A DNA stretch of 64,000 nt. Source: Streptomyces sp. ISL-96. GTDB lineage: Bacteria > Actinomycetota > Actinomycetes > Streptomycetales > Streptomycetaceae. The stretch covers positions 1 through 64,000 of the forward strand of contig NZ_JAGGPA010000075.1 in NCBI RefSeq assembly GCF_018614035.1, written 5' to 3'. Below, piece by piece: positions 37,235 to 45,218 of the stretch. Both the position numbers and the translations under genes were made by a program. The notes beneath the pieces were generated by a model. It ran no database searches. It was not told where the DNA came from and saw only the letters and a program-made list of their open reading frames with translations. Position 1 is the first letter of the stretch; every line of letters starts with the position of its first letter.

Positions 37235-38038
37235 GTGCTCGTGCTCTTGCCGCCGTCCGAAGGAAAGGCCGCCAGCGGGTCCGGCGCGCCCCTGAAGCCG
37301 GAGTCCCTCTCCCTGCCGGAGCTGGCCGGGGCGCGGGCCGCGGTGCTGGACGAGCTGGTGGAGCTGTGCGCCGCCGACGAGGAGAAGGCCCGGGTCGTCC
37401 TCGGGCTGAGCGAAGGGCTGCGCGGCGAGATCGCCAAGAACGTCGAGCTGCGGACCGCCGGGGCGCGGCCGGCCGGGGAGATCTACACGGGCGTGCTGTA
37501 CGACGCGCTGGGCCTCGCCACCCTGGACGCGGCCGCGCTGGGGCGGGCCCGGCAGTCGCTGCTGGTGTTCTCCGGGCTCTGGGGCGCGGTGGGAATCGGC
37601 GACCGGATCCCGTCGTACCGCTGCTCCATGGGTGTGAAGCTGCCGGGGCTGGGGGCGCTGGGGGCGTACTGGCGCGAGCCGATGGCCGCCGCGATGCCGG
37701 CGGCCGCCGGTGACGGGCTGGTGCTGGACCTGCGGTCGTCGGCGTACACGGCGGCCTGGAAGCCGAAGGGGGACGTGGCGGGCCGGACGGCCACGGTGCG
37801 GGTGCTGCACTCGCAGATCGACGCGGCGGGGGTCGAGAAGCGGTCCGTGGTCAGCCACTTCAACAAGGCGACGAAGGGGCGGATCGTACGGGACCTGCTG
37901 GTGGCGGGAGCGGCGCCCGCCGACCCGGCGGAGCTGGTGTCGGTGCTGCGGGATCTGGGGTACGTCGTGGAGGCGTCGGAGCCGGCGAAGGCGGGGAAGG
38001 CGTGGGGGCTGGACGTGGTGGTCAGCCAGATCCACTGA
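37235..38038 (+). CDS. yaaA: Peroxide stress protein YaaA
   Basis: 267 residues from GTG 37235, with AAGGAG nine bases upstream. LVLLPPSEGKAA at the start, YTGVLYDALG, FSGLWGAVGIGDRIPSYRCSMGV and VVSHFNKATKGRIVRDLL are the UPF0246/YaaA motifs. In E. coli the protein lowers free intracellular iron during oxidative stress and binds DNA. Here it stands alone, separated by 64 bases from the downstream aldolase gene. A triple half-site element lies in that spacer. Confidence 0.93.
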   Translation: MLVLLPPSEGKAASGSGAPLKPESLSLPELAGARAAVLDELVELCAADEEKARVVLGLSEGLRGEIAKNVELRTAGARPAGEIYTGVLYDALGLATLDAAALGRARQSLLVFSGLWGAVGIGDRIPSYRCSMGVKLPGLGALGAYWREPMAAAMPAAAGDGLVLDLRSSAYTAAWKPKGDVAGRTATVRVLHSQIDAAGVEKRSVVSHFNKATKGRIVRDLLVAGAAPADPAELVSVLRDLGYVVEASEPAKAGKAWGLDVVVSQIH

Positions 38039-38043
38039 GGTGT

Positions 38044-38070
38044 CGTTGCATGATGCGCAACGCTCGTTGC
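38044..38070. promoter_or_regulatory. Three CGTTGC half-sites upstream of KDPG aldolase
   Basis: CGTTGC (38044-38049), its inverse GCAACG (38057-38062), and CGTTGC again (38065-38070) form two overlapping inverted repeats with 7-base and 2-base centres. They begin 59 bases upstream of the ATG at 38103. Such clusters are typical operators; the regulator is not in the window. Confidence 0.55.
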
Positions 38071-38102
38071 GTGTCATGCCTGGCGGCGGCAGGATGGCGC
38101 GC

Positions 38103-38723
38103 ATGACTTCCGTGCTCGACCTCGCGCCCGTCGTCCCCGTCGTTGTCCTGGAGGGCGCCGCCGACGCCGTGCCGCTCGCGCGGGCGCTCGTCGCGGGCGG
38201 ATTGCCGGCGATCGAGGTGACGCTGCGGACGCCCGCCGCGCTCGACTCGATCCGCGCCATCGCGGCGGAGGTGCCGGACGCGGTGGTCGGGGCCGGCACG
38301 GTGATTTCCCCGGCGGGCGTCGACGACGCTGTCGCGGCCGGGGCACGGTTCCTGGTGAGCCCCGGATGGACGGATGCGCTGCTGGGCGCGATGAAGGCGT
38401 CCGGGGTGCCGTTCCTGCCGGGGGTTTCGACGGCTTCGGAGGTCGTGGCGCTGCTGGAGCGGGGCGTGACGGAGATGAAGTTCTTCCCGGCGGAGGCGGC
38501 GGGCGGCACGCCGTACCTGAAGTCCCTGGGCGCCCCACTCCCCCAGGCCCGCTTCTGCCCGACGGGCGGCATCACGCTTGCCTCTGCGCCGTCGTATCTG
38601 GCGCTGGGGAATGTGGGCTGCGTGGGCGGTACGTGGATGCTCCCGGCGGATGCGCTGGCCGCGAAGGACTGGGGGCGGGTGGAGGCTCTGGCGCGGGAGG
38701 CGGCGGGGCTGCGGGCGGGCTGA
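38103..38723 (+). CDS. eda: KDPG/KHG aldolase
   Basis: 206 residues from ATG 38103; ATGs at 38076 and 38094 are possible but give residues unlike the family. VVPVVVLEGAADAVPLARAL and the active-site Glu (IEVTLRT), VGAGTVI, the Schiff-base Lys in EMKFFPAEAAGG, and CPTGGIT are the class I aldolase motifs. It splits 2-keto-3-deoxy-6-phosphogluconate into pyruvate and glyceraldehyde 3-phosphate. The other Entner-Doudoroff genes are not nearby. A 21-bp hairpin follows the stop. Confidence 0.94.
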   Translation: MTSVLDLAPVVPVVVLEGAADAVPLARALVAGGLPAIEVTLRTPAALDSIRAIAAEVPDAVVGAGTVISPAGVDDAVAAGARFLVSPGWTDALLGAMKASGVPFLPGVSTASEVVALLERGVTEMKFFPAEAAGGTPYLKSLGAPLPQARFCPTGGITLASAPSYLALGNVGCVGGTWMLPADALAAKDWGRVEALAREAAGLRAG

Positions 38724-38728
38724 AGACC

Positions 38729-38773
38729 CCGGGGGTGGGCAACTGGGGCTCCGCCCCAGTTGCCCACCCCCGG
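38729..38773. terminator. 21-bp perfect hairpin after KDPG aldolase
   Basis: 38729-38749 and 38753-38773 are perfect inverted repeats with a 3-base loop (TCC). The stem contains GGGGGTGGGCAACTGGGGC on one side. It starts just after the stop codon (38723) and is followed at once by the dispersed repeat at 38777. No T-tract follows. A strong RNA structure likely to stop or protect the transcript. Confidence 0.8.
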
Positions 38774-38776
38774 TCC

Positions 38777-38795
38777 TCAAACGCCGGACGGGCTG
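38777..38795. repeat. Copy 2 of the dispersed repeat
   Basis: TCAAACGCCGGACGGGCTG, identical to the copy at 169-187, sits three bases after the 21-bp hairpin. The remaining sequence to 39013 shows no gene or recognised element. Confidence 0.75.
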
Positions 38796-39013
38796 AATTT
38801 GCCGGGGCGAGGCAGCAGAGGGTGGGCTGGGTGAGCTCAGCCGAACGACAGCGGGAGGGGGTCGGGACCGTAGGGAGCGGTGTTCGGGACGTAAAGCGTG
38901 ATGTGTGGGCAGGACGCCGGGGAGGCTTTCAGGCGCCCCCGCAGCGCGCCTAAATCGTGCAGTCCCGAATGCCGTTCCCGTAGGGCCCGGCACCCGGAAC
39001 CACACCACCAACC

Positions 39014-40285
39014 TCAGCGCAAATGCGACGTGTCGTTCAGCAGGCGCAGCGACGCGTTGCCGTCCGCGTAGTACGCCACCGCCGACAGCGACGCCGCCGA
39101 CAGTTCCATGCGGAACAGGGACTCCGGCGGTGCGCCCAGCGCCAGCCGTACCAGCGTCTTGACCGGCGTCACGTGGCTGACCACCAGGACCGTGCGGCCC
39201 GCGTAACGGGCGATCAGCTTGTCCCGCGTCGTCGACACCCGCCGCGCCACCGTCGCGAAGCTCTCGCCGCCGCCCGTCGGCGCCGCCTTCGGGGACGCCA
39301 GCCACGCGTCCAGGTCAGCCGGGTACCGCTCCCGGACCTCGCCGAACGTCAGGCCTTCCCACGCCCCGAAGTCCGTCTCGCGCAGGCCCTCCTCGATGCG
39401 TACGTCCAGCCCGAGCCGCGCCGCCACCACGTCCGCCGTCTCACGGCACCGCCGCAGTGGGGAGCTGACGATCTCCTGGACCGTGCCGCGCGCGGCCAGC
39501 GAAGTGGCGACCGCCTCGGCCTGGCGGCGGCCTAACGCCGACAGCTCGGGATCCGAACCCCCGCTCCCGGAGAACCGCTTCTCAGGGGTGAGCGCGGTCT
39601 CGCCGTGGCGCAGGAGCACGAAGGTCGCGGGCGCACCGAGGTCGGCGGAGGCGCCCCAGCCCACCGTGGGGGTGGGGGCGGTGGCAGGCTCGGGCTCCGA
39701 GGCGACCGGGAGGGTCAGCGGCTCGGCCACCGCCGCTCCGCCCGCCGCTCCCCCGGCGAGCGCCGCCCGGGCTTTCGCCGCGCCCGCCGCCGCGTCGCCC
39801 ACCACACGGGGAGGGACGGAGGCGGAGGCGGAGGCCAGGTCCGCCATGGAAGCCGACGGCTCCCACACCTTGCCCTTCTTGCCCGCGTCCATCGCCTCGT
39901 TGGCGAGCCGGTCGGCGTGCTTGTTCTTCTCCCGGGGGATCCACTCGTAGGTGACGCGGACGCGCGGGAAGACCGTCGCGGCCTCGGCCGCCAGCGGCTT
40001 CATGTCCGGGTGCTTGATCTTCCAGCGGCCGGACATCTGCTCGACGACGAGCTTGGAGTCCATCCGTACGTGGACAGAGGCATCCGGGGCGAGCGCGTGC
40101 GCCGCGCGCAGGCCGGCGATCAGGCCCTTGTACTCGGCGACGTTGTTCGTGGCGACGCCGATGTACTCGGCGGCTTCGGCCAGCGTCTCCCCCGTCTCCG
40201 GGTCCAGGACGACCGCGCCGTAGCCGGCGGGTCCCGGGTTGCCCCTGGAGCCGCCGTCGGCCTCGATGAGGAGGCTGCGTCCCAT
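39014..40285 (-). CDS. Bifunctional RNase H / acid phosphatase
   Basis: 423 residues from ATG 40285. The N-terminal RNase HI-type domain has the acidic residues in IEADGGSRGNPGPAGYG, VAEYKGLIAGL and VRMDSKLVVEQM, followed by HADRLANEAMD. An Ala/Pro-rich linker of about 60 residues joins it to a histidine phosphatase domain (LLRHGETALTPEKRFSG, with RHG, and VVSHVTPVKTL). This fusion is characteristic of actinobacteria (mycobacterial Rv2228c type), where it degrades RNA in RNA/DNA hybrids and has phosphatase activity. Its start lies two bases after the stop of the zinc-ribbon gene, so they are coupled. Confidence 0.95.
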   Translation of the reverse strand: MGRSLLIEADGGSRGNPGPAGYGAVVLDPETGETLAEAAEYIGVATNNVAEYKGLIAGLRAAHALAPDASVHVRMDSKLVVEQMSGRWKIKHPDMKPLAAEAATVFPRVRVTYEWIPREKNKHADRLANEAMDAGKKGKVWEPSASMADLASASASVPPRVVGDAAAGAAKARAALAGGAAGGAAVAEPLTLPVASEPEPATAPTPTVGWGASADLGAPATFVLLRHGETALTPEKRFSGSGGSDPELSALGRRQAEAVATSLAARGTVQEIVSSPLRRCRETADVVAARLGLDVRIEEGLRETDFGAWEGLTFGEVRERYPADLDAWLASPKAAPTGGGESFATVARRVSTTRDKLIARYAGRTVLVVSHVTPVKTLVRLALGAPPESLFRMELSAASLSAVAYYADGNASLRLLNDTSHLR

Positions 40286-40287
40286 GG

Positions 40288-41031
40288 CTACAGGCCGGAC
40301 TCGGACGTACGGACAAGGATGCGGCGGCAGTTCTCGCACCGCAGCACCGTGTCGGGGGCGGCGGCCCGCACCTCGTTGACCTCGGTGATGTTGAGCTCCA
40401 GCTGGCAGCCCTCGCAGCGGCGCTGGAAGAGGCGGGCCGCGCCGACGCCACCGGACTGGACGCGGATCTTCTCGTACAGCTTGAGGAGGTCGGCGGGGAT
40501 GGTGGCGGAGGCGACCTCGCGCTGCTTGGTGGCCGTGGCGATCTCGCCGTCGATCTGCTGGGTCGCGGCGTCGCGGCGCGCGGTCGCGTCGTCGAGCTTG
40601 GCCTGGACGGACGAGACGCGCTCGGTCAGCTCGGCGACGCGCTCCTGGACGGACTCGCGGCGCTCCATGACTTCGAGGACGACGTCCTCCAGGTCACCCT
40701 GGCGCTTGGCGAGCGAGACGATCTCGCGCTGGAGGTTCTCCAGGTCCTTCGGGGAGGAAACGGCGCCGGAGTCGAGGCGCTGCTGGTCGCGCGTGGCGCG
40801 CTGGCGGACCTGGTCGACGTCCTGCTCGGCCTTGGTCTGCTCGCGGGCGGTGTCGCTCTCCTCGGTCTGCGCGGCGACCAGCAGGTCGCGCAGCTGCGCC
40901 AGGTCCTTGGTGAGCGTTTCGATCTCGGCGTGCTCCGGGAGGGAGTTGCGCCGGTGGGCGAGCTGGGACAGGCGGAGGTCGAGGGCCTGGACGTCAAGGA
41001 GACGGATCTGGTCGGCGGGCGCGGCGTTCAG
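40288..41031 (-). CDS. C4-type zinc-ribbon coiled-coil protein, CTG start
   Basis: 247 residues. A long coiled coil (about 15-175, heptad pattern such as LAKRQGDLEDVVLEVMERRESV in part) is followed by a zinc ribbon with CEGCQ and CENCRR. Proteins of this DUF164/CdsZ type are found beside RNase H and Nif3 genes in actinobacteria. No ATG, GTG or TTG lies in frame near the family's N-terminus, which begins with NAAPADQIRLLDV. A CTG at 41031 lies seven bases after GGAG and overlaps the Nif3 stop as CTGA, the same geometry as the common ATGA coupling. CTG is therefore the likely start. Confidence 0.85.
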   Translation of the reverse strand: MNAAPADQIRLLDVQALDLRLSQLAHRRNSLPEHAEIETLTKDLAQLRDLLVAAQTEESDTAREQTKAEQDVDQVRQRATRDQQRLDSGAVSSPKDLENLQREIVSLAKRQGDLEDVVLEVMERRESVQERVAELTERVSSVQAKLDDATARRDAATQQIDGEIATATKQREVASATIPADLLKLYEKIRVQSGGVGAARLFQRRCEGCQLELNITEVNEVRAAAPDTVLRCENCRRILVRTSESGL

Positions 41032-41864
41032 TTGGGGGCTCCAGAAGAGTGGTGGGTGGTCCAGGGGTCGGTGACCGTCTTCGAGACGTGGACGCGCAGG
41101 TCCCATCCGTGACGGTCGGAAATCTCGTCGAGCTGTGCGGCGGCCTGCTCGCACCAGGGCCATTCGGTGGCCCAGTGCGCGGCGTCGATCAGCGCGAGGG
41201 GAGTGTGTTCGCGGGCCTCGGAGGCCGGGTGGTGGCGCAGGTCGGCCGTAACGAAGGCGTCGACTCCTGCTGCCCGTACGTCGGCGAAGAGGCTGTCGCC
41301 GGAGCCACCGCTGACGGCGACCCGGGTGATGAGCGCGTCGGGGTCGCCGGCGACGCGGATGCCCTGCGCGGTGGCGGGCAGCCGGGCGGCGACGCGGGCG
41401 GCGAAGTGGCCGAGGGTGGCCGGGGGGTCGAGCTCGCAGACGCGGCCGAGGCCGCGGCGGCCGGAGGGGTCGGTGGGGTCGGGGACGAGGGGCCCGGTGA
41501 CCCGCAGGTCCAGCGCTCCGGCGAGGGCGTCGGAGACGCCGGGGTCGGCGCTGTCGGCGTTGGTGTGGGCGACGTGCAGCGCGATGTCGTTCTTGATCAG
41601 GGTGTGCACGGCGCGGCCCTTGAAGGTGGTCGCCGCGACCGTCGTCGTACCGCGCAGGTAGAGCGGGTGGTGGGTGACGATGAGGTTCGCGCCGAGCTTC
41701 ACGGCTTCGTCGACCGTCTCCTGGACGGGGTCGACGGCGAACAGGACCCGGGTCACTTCTGCGTCGGGTTCGCCGCAGACCGTACCGACCGCGTCCCAGC
41801 TTTCGGCCCGCTCGGGGGGCCAGAGGGCGTCGAGTGCGGCGATGACTTCAGACAGACGGGGCAC
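41028..41864 (-). CDS. Nif3-like dinuclear metal centre protein
   Basis: 278 residues. The metal ligands are visible in NLIVTHHPLYLRG (His pair), HVAHTNADSAD, and the late HHPASEAREHTPLALIDAAHWATE. The middle segment (residues about 135-230) is the family's insert domain. Nif3 proteins form ring-shaped hexamers; their reaction (GTP cyclohydrolase-related or other) is unsettled. First gene of a three-gene operon with the zinc-ribbon protein and RNase H/phosphatase. Confidence 0.94.
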   Translation of the reverse strand: MPRLSEVIAALDALWPPERAESWDAVGTVCGEPDAEVTRVLFAVDPVQETVDEAVKLGANLIVTHHPLYLRGTTTVAATTFKGRAVHTLIKNDIALHVAHTNADSADPGVSDALAGALDLRVTGPLVPDPTDPSGRRGLGRVCELDPPATLGHFAARVAARLPATAQGIRVAGDPDALITRVAVSGGSGDSLFADVRAAGVDAFVTADLRHHPASEAREHTPLALIDAAHWATEWPWCEQAAAQLDEISDRHGWDLRVHVSKTVTDPWTTHHSSGAPN

Positions 41865-41932
41865 GCAGACAGGTTACCTGCGCTGCGTGCCCCGCCGGCC
41901 ATGGCGTACGCGGCCTGCTTCCACCAGGACCG

Positions 41933-42493
41933 CTAGCCGGTCAAAGCGTCCTTCGGCTGCCCCTTCTTCACGGCGCCGAGCTTCTTCCAGAGGGCGTTGT
42001 CCTCGGCCTTGTCCCGGCTGATGGCCTTGGGGTCGCCGTAGACGCCGGTGAAGATCCAGTCGCCGTCGGCCTCGTCGATCTTCTCGGGGCTGATCTCGGC
42101 GGCGAGGTCGTTGATCCGCTGGTTCGCCGGTCGCGGCAGGCCGGCGTCTTCAAGGATGGTGCCGATGAAGGAGGCCTTCGCGTACAGGCGGATCTTGCCG
42201 GGGAGGTAGCGGACCATCGAGACGGTGGGCTTCTTGCCGCTTTCGCCGACGTCCGTGCCGAGCTGCTTCGCCTTCTTCTCGTACACGGCGAGCCTGGTCT
42301 TCGCGTCGGCGCTCTTGTCGAGGGCGGCGGCGTCGAGGACGACGACGCGCTGGGGCGCGGCCTTCTTGTCGCCGCTGCCAGTTTTCTCCTGGCTCTTGGT
42401 GCCGGCGTCGCCGCCCGCGCAGGCGGCGAGGGCAAGGGCCGCGGCCACGGCGAGGGAGACTGCGGCGGCACCGCGGCGTCGTACGGACATCAA
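41933..42493 (-). pseudogene. Siderophore-binding lipoprotein with large internal deletion
   Basis: 186 residues remain of what is normally a protein of about 320. The lipoprotein signal (ALALAACAGG) and the first strand of the binding fold (QRVVVLDAAALD) are intact. The sequence then jumps to the second lobe (ADAKTRLAVYEKKAKQLG, SMVRYLPGKIRLYAKASFIG, ILEDAGLPRPANQ, DEADGDWIFTGVYGDPKA, ALWKKLGAVKKGQ). The rest of the first lobe, about 120 residues, is missing, and the final helix after KKGQ is cut short (KDALTG). The reading frame is open, so a truncated protein may be made, but it should not bind iron-siderophore normally. No permease genes accompany it. Confidence 0.7.
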
Positions 42494-42637
42494 GAGCTCC
42501 TGAGGGGCGGGTTAGGTCCGCCCTGCTTTATCGCCACGGGTGTACCGCCCAGCACACCCGCCCCCGTCATCTCAGCCGAATCAGGCGATGGCCACCCTTA
42601 TGTGTGAAGTGCGCGGTCTCGTGTTGTTCGGCAGGAA

Positions 42638-43843
42638 GTGCGAAAACTAGCTTCGGTCGCCGGAGGTGATGGCCTGATGACGGCCTGTGCCATCGAGACC
42701 GCGGCCGACGGCGACGCGGTGCGCGAGGCGGCGTTCACGATCGCCGCTGACGGTTCCTACGCGGCGCGGCTCGCGGGTGAGGGAGACGCCCGGTTCCCCG
42801 AGCGGTGGACGCTCGACGGACCCGAGCCCTACGCCGTGCCACTGCCGGCCGACCAGCCCGAGGAGCCGGACACCGGACTGCTGCCGATGACGGACGGCCG
42901 GGTGCTGATCCACCGGCGGGAGGGAGGCGCCTCGCACGCCTTCGGCAGCGGCGGGGGCCGGCACTGCTTCTCGCTGCTGTATCCGACGGGGCCGCGGACC
43001 GGGGAGCTGCCGGTGGGCGCGGTCGAGTGCGAGCGGCTGGAGCTGCTGCCGCCGGCCCCGGACGGCTCACGTGCGTACGCCCTGTCCGTGGGCGCACTGT
43101 CCACCACCGTATGGCAGGTGGCGGGTGGCGCCTTCGGGCCGGAGTACGTCGCCGAGGTCGCGGGGCGCTGCTCGGGCGGCGTATGGCTCGACCGTACGGG
43201 ACGGATGCTCGCCCTGGACCGGGAGACCGACGGGGTGACGAAAGCGGTGGCGGTCGACCTGGAGCGGGGCGGGGAGGTGACGCCGCTGCTGCAGATCGCG
43301 GAGGGCAGCAACGACCGGCTGCTGCTCGCGGATCCGGACAGCGGGCTGTTGCTGATCCGGTCGGACGCGCCGGGGCGCGACCGGCTGGGGTGGGGTGTGC
43401 TGGGGAGCATGCTGCCGGTGCGCTTCCCGGAGTGCCTGGCTCCGGCCGACTGCGCGGTGACGCCGTTCGCGGTGCAGCCGGGGCAGGTACTGACGCCGGA
43501 GAGCTGCGCGGTGGCGCTGCGGGTGGACGGGGTGGCGGGGAGGAGCTGGGTCGGGGTGTGGCGGCCCGCCGGGCGGAGGCTGCATCACCTCGCGGCGCCG
43601 GAGGGATGGTTGGCGGGGGCGGGGCTCTGGACGCGGGACGCGGTGCTGCGACTGCCGTACGTGACGGGGGCGGTGCCGTGCGGGGTGGCACGTGTCGGCG
43701 CCCCGGAAGACGCGGTGATCACTGAACCCCCACAAGTCGAACCCGCAGGTGGGGAACCATTCCGGGTTCCGGACACTCCTGTGGTGTGCAAGCCCGTACC
43801 GCTCCAGCAGGCGCCTCTCACGGGGCGCGGGGCACGTGATTGA
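42638..43843 (+). CDS. Beta-propeller-like protein, function unknown
   Basis: 401 residues from GTG 42638; the purine-rich site lies very close to it (AGGAA ends directly before). Repeated short blocks such as PYAVPLPADQPEEP, RVLIHRREGGASHAF, RAYALSVGALSTTVWQV and GGVWLDRTGRMLALD suggest a WD40-like propeller. There is no signal peptide, so it is probably cytoplasmic. Conserved in Streptomyces as far as I recall, without a known role. Confidence 0.8.
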   Translation: MRKLASVAGGDGLMTACAIETAADGDAVREAAFTIAADGSYAARLAGEGDARFPERWTLDGPEPYAVPLPADQPEEPDTGLLPMTDGRVLIHRREGGASHAFGSGGGRHCFSLLYPTGPRTGELPVGAVECERLELLPPAPDGSRAYALSVGALSTTVWQVAGGAFGPEYVAEVAGRCSGGVWLDRTGRMLALDRETDGVTKAVAVDLERGGEVTPLLQIAEGSNDRLLLADPDSGLLLIRSDAPGRDRLGWGVLGSMLPVRFPECLAPADCAVTPFAVQPGQVLTPESCAVALRVDGVAGRSWVGVWRPAGRRLHHLAAPEGWLAGAGLWTRDAVLRLPYVTGAVPCGVARVGAPEDAVITEPPQVEPAGGEPFRVPDTPVVCKPVPLQQAPLTGRGARD

Positions 43844-43950
43844 CTCGGTCCCGGGCTACGCGGTCGTTGCGGCTGAACGCCGACGGTGACGGCGGAAGCG
43901 GGCCTTGCACCACTGAAAGTGATCGCAGCGATTCCAGGGGATTTCCCAAC

Positions 43951-44106
43951 ATGTCTGAAACCCGAACCGACACGACCCACACGCGGCCGCAGCCTTCGGC
44001 CGCCGAACGGGACGACGCCGGCCACCGCTCCGGCAGGCACCGCGGGGGTGCGGCCGCGACGGAGGATTCCAACACTCCGGCGCACGGGCGCCACCGCCGG
44101 TCGTAG
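43951..44106 (+). CDS. Small hydrophilic His/Arg-rich protein
   Basis: 51 residues from ATG 43951, eight bases after GGGAT. The composition is dominated by His, Arg, Thr, Asp and Ala (MSETRTDTTHTRPQPSAAER to the end HGRHRRS), with a repeated GRHR. It is likely unstructured or DNA/metal binding. Not recognised with confidence. It is followed by hairpin-forming sequence and the inverted dispersed-repeat pair. Confidence 0.6.
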   Translation: MSETRTDTTHTRPQPSAAERDDAGHRSGRHRGGAAATEDSNTPAHGRHRRS

Positions 44107-44165
44107 GGGCCTACCCGTAACTGGGGTGCTCGTAACTGGGGCGCTGCCCCGCAGACCCCGCTCCT

Positions 44166-44220
44166 TCAAACGCCGGAGAGGCTGGATGGTGCGGCCGAAT
44201 CCAGCCCGTCCGGCGTTTGA
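44166..44220. repeat. Inverted pair of the dispersed repeat
   Basis: A 22-base arm at 44166-44187 and its inverse at 44199-44220 match at 20 of 22 positions and enclose an 11-base loop. The right arm contains the exact 19-base element in reverse (CAGCCCGTCCGGCGTTTGA); the left arm has GA for CG at two positions. It lies between convergent genes and could act as a bidirectional terminator. Confidence 0.8.
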
Positions 44221-44257
44221 GGGCGGGCAGGGGAACAGCGCCGCAGGCAACCCCGCG

Positions 44258-45208
44258 TCACCCCCGCTTCAGGCCCAGCACCTCCGCCGCCGCGAACGTC
44301 TCGCTCGCCGGCCGCCCCTCGAAGTGCGGCGACAACCGCTCCGCCAGCTCCTCGTACGAGAAGACCTCCTTCGCCGTATCGAACTTGGCCGCCACCTTCG
44401 GCCTTTCCATGACCGCGACCATCCCGCCATGCACGACGAGCAACTGCCCGTTGACCCTCCCCGCGGCCGGGGACGCGAGATAACCGACCAGCGGCGACAC
44501 ATGCTCCGGGGCCAGCGCGTCCAGCTCACCCCCCGCCGGCTCCGCGAAGCCCGCGAACACGTCCTCCGTCATCCGCGTACGCGCACGCGGGCAGATCGCG
44601 TTCGCCGTAACGCCGTACTTCCCCAGCGCCAGCGCCGTAGACGTCGTCAGCCCGACGATCCCGCCCTTCGCCGCCGCGTAGTTCGGCTGCCCGGCCGACC
44701 CCGCCAGGTACGCCTCCGACGACGTGTTGACGATCCGGCCGTAGACCGGGCCGCCCGCCGCCTTGGACCGCGCGCGCCAGTGCGCCGCCGCGAAATGCGT
44801 GGTGTTGAAGTGGCCCTTGAGGTGGACGCGGATGACCGAGTCCCACTCGTCCTCGGTCATCGAGAAGATCATCCGGTCCCGGAGAATCCCCGCATTGTTG
44901 ACCAGGATGTCCAGCTTTCCGTACGTATCGACGGCCAACTGAACCAGCGCGCCAGCCTGTTCATGGTCCGATACGTCGCCGAGGTGGGCCACGGCCCGCC
45001 CGCCCGCTGCCAGGATCTCCGCGGCGACCTCCTCCGCCGGGGCCGCCGACGCCTCGCCCGAGCCGTCGCGCCCCGGCTGCCCGTAGTCGTTGACGACGAC
45101 GCTCGCGCCGAGCCGGGCCAGTTCCAGGGCCTCCGCGCGGCCGAGGCCGCGCCCCGCGCCCGTGACGATCGCGGACAGGCCGACGAGTGGCAGTGACATC
45201 GAAGACAT
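44258..45208 (-). CDS. SDR family beta-oxidation dehydrogenase (MFE-2-like)
   Basis: 316 residues. The cofactor loop is TGAGRGLG (about 18-25), then NNAGILRDR at about 107, catalytic Ser in NTSSEAYLAG and YAAAK. VVVNDYGQPGRDGSGEASAAPAEEV after the second strand includes the insert seen in the (3R)-hydroxyacyl-CoA dehydrogenase domain of peroxisomal multifunctional enzyme 2 and in mycobacterial Hsd4A-like proteins. The C-terminal 60 residues (RPKVAAKFDTAKEVFSYEEL) are typical of that group. It would oxidise 3-hydroxyacyl-CoA made by the MaoC hydratase of the same operon. Confidence 0.9.
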   Translation of the reverse strand: MSSMSLPLVGLSAIVTGAGRGLGRAEALELARLGASVVVNDYGQPGRDGSGEASAAPAEEVAAEILAAGGRAVAHLGDVSDHEQAGALVQLAVDTYGKLDILVNNAGILRDRMIFSMTEDEWDSVIRVHLKGHFNTTHFAAAHWRARSKAAGGPVYGRIVNTSSEAYLAGSAGQPNYAAAKGGIVGLTTSTALALGKYGVTANAICPRARTRMTEDVFAGFAEPAGGELDALAPEHVSPLVGYLASPAAGRVNGQLLVVHGGMVAVMERPKVAAKFDTAKEVFSYEELAERLSPHFEGRPASETFAAAEVLGLKRG

Positions 45209-45218
45209 CCAAGCCCCC

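Noticed and set aside
42514..42532. GGGCGG-GTTAGGT-CCGCCC resembling part of an iron box upstream of the siderophore-binding remnant
   Set aside because: Only one half of the consensus is present and the arms form a different hairpin; too weak to call.
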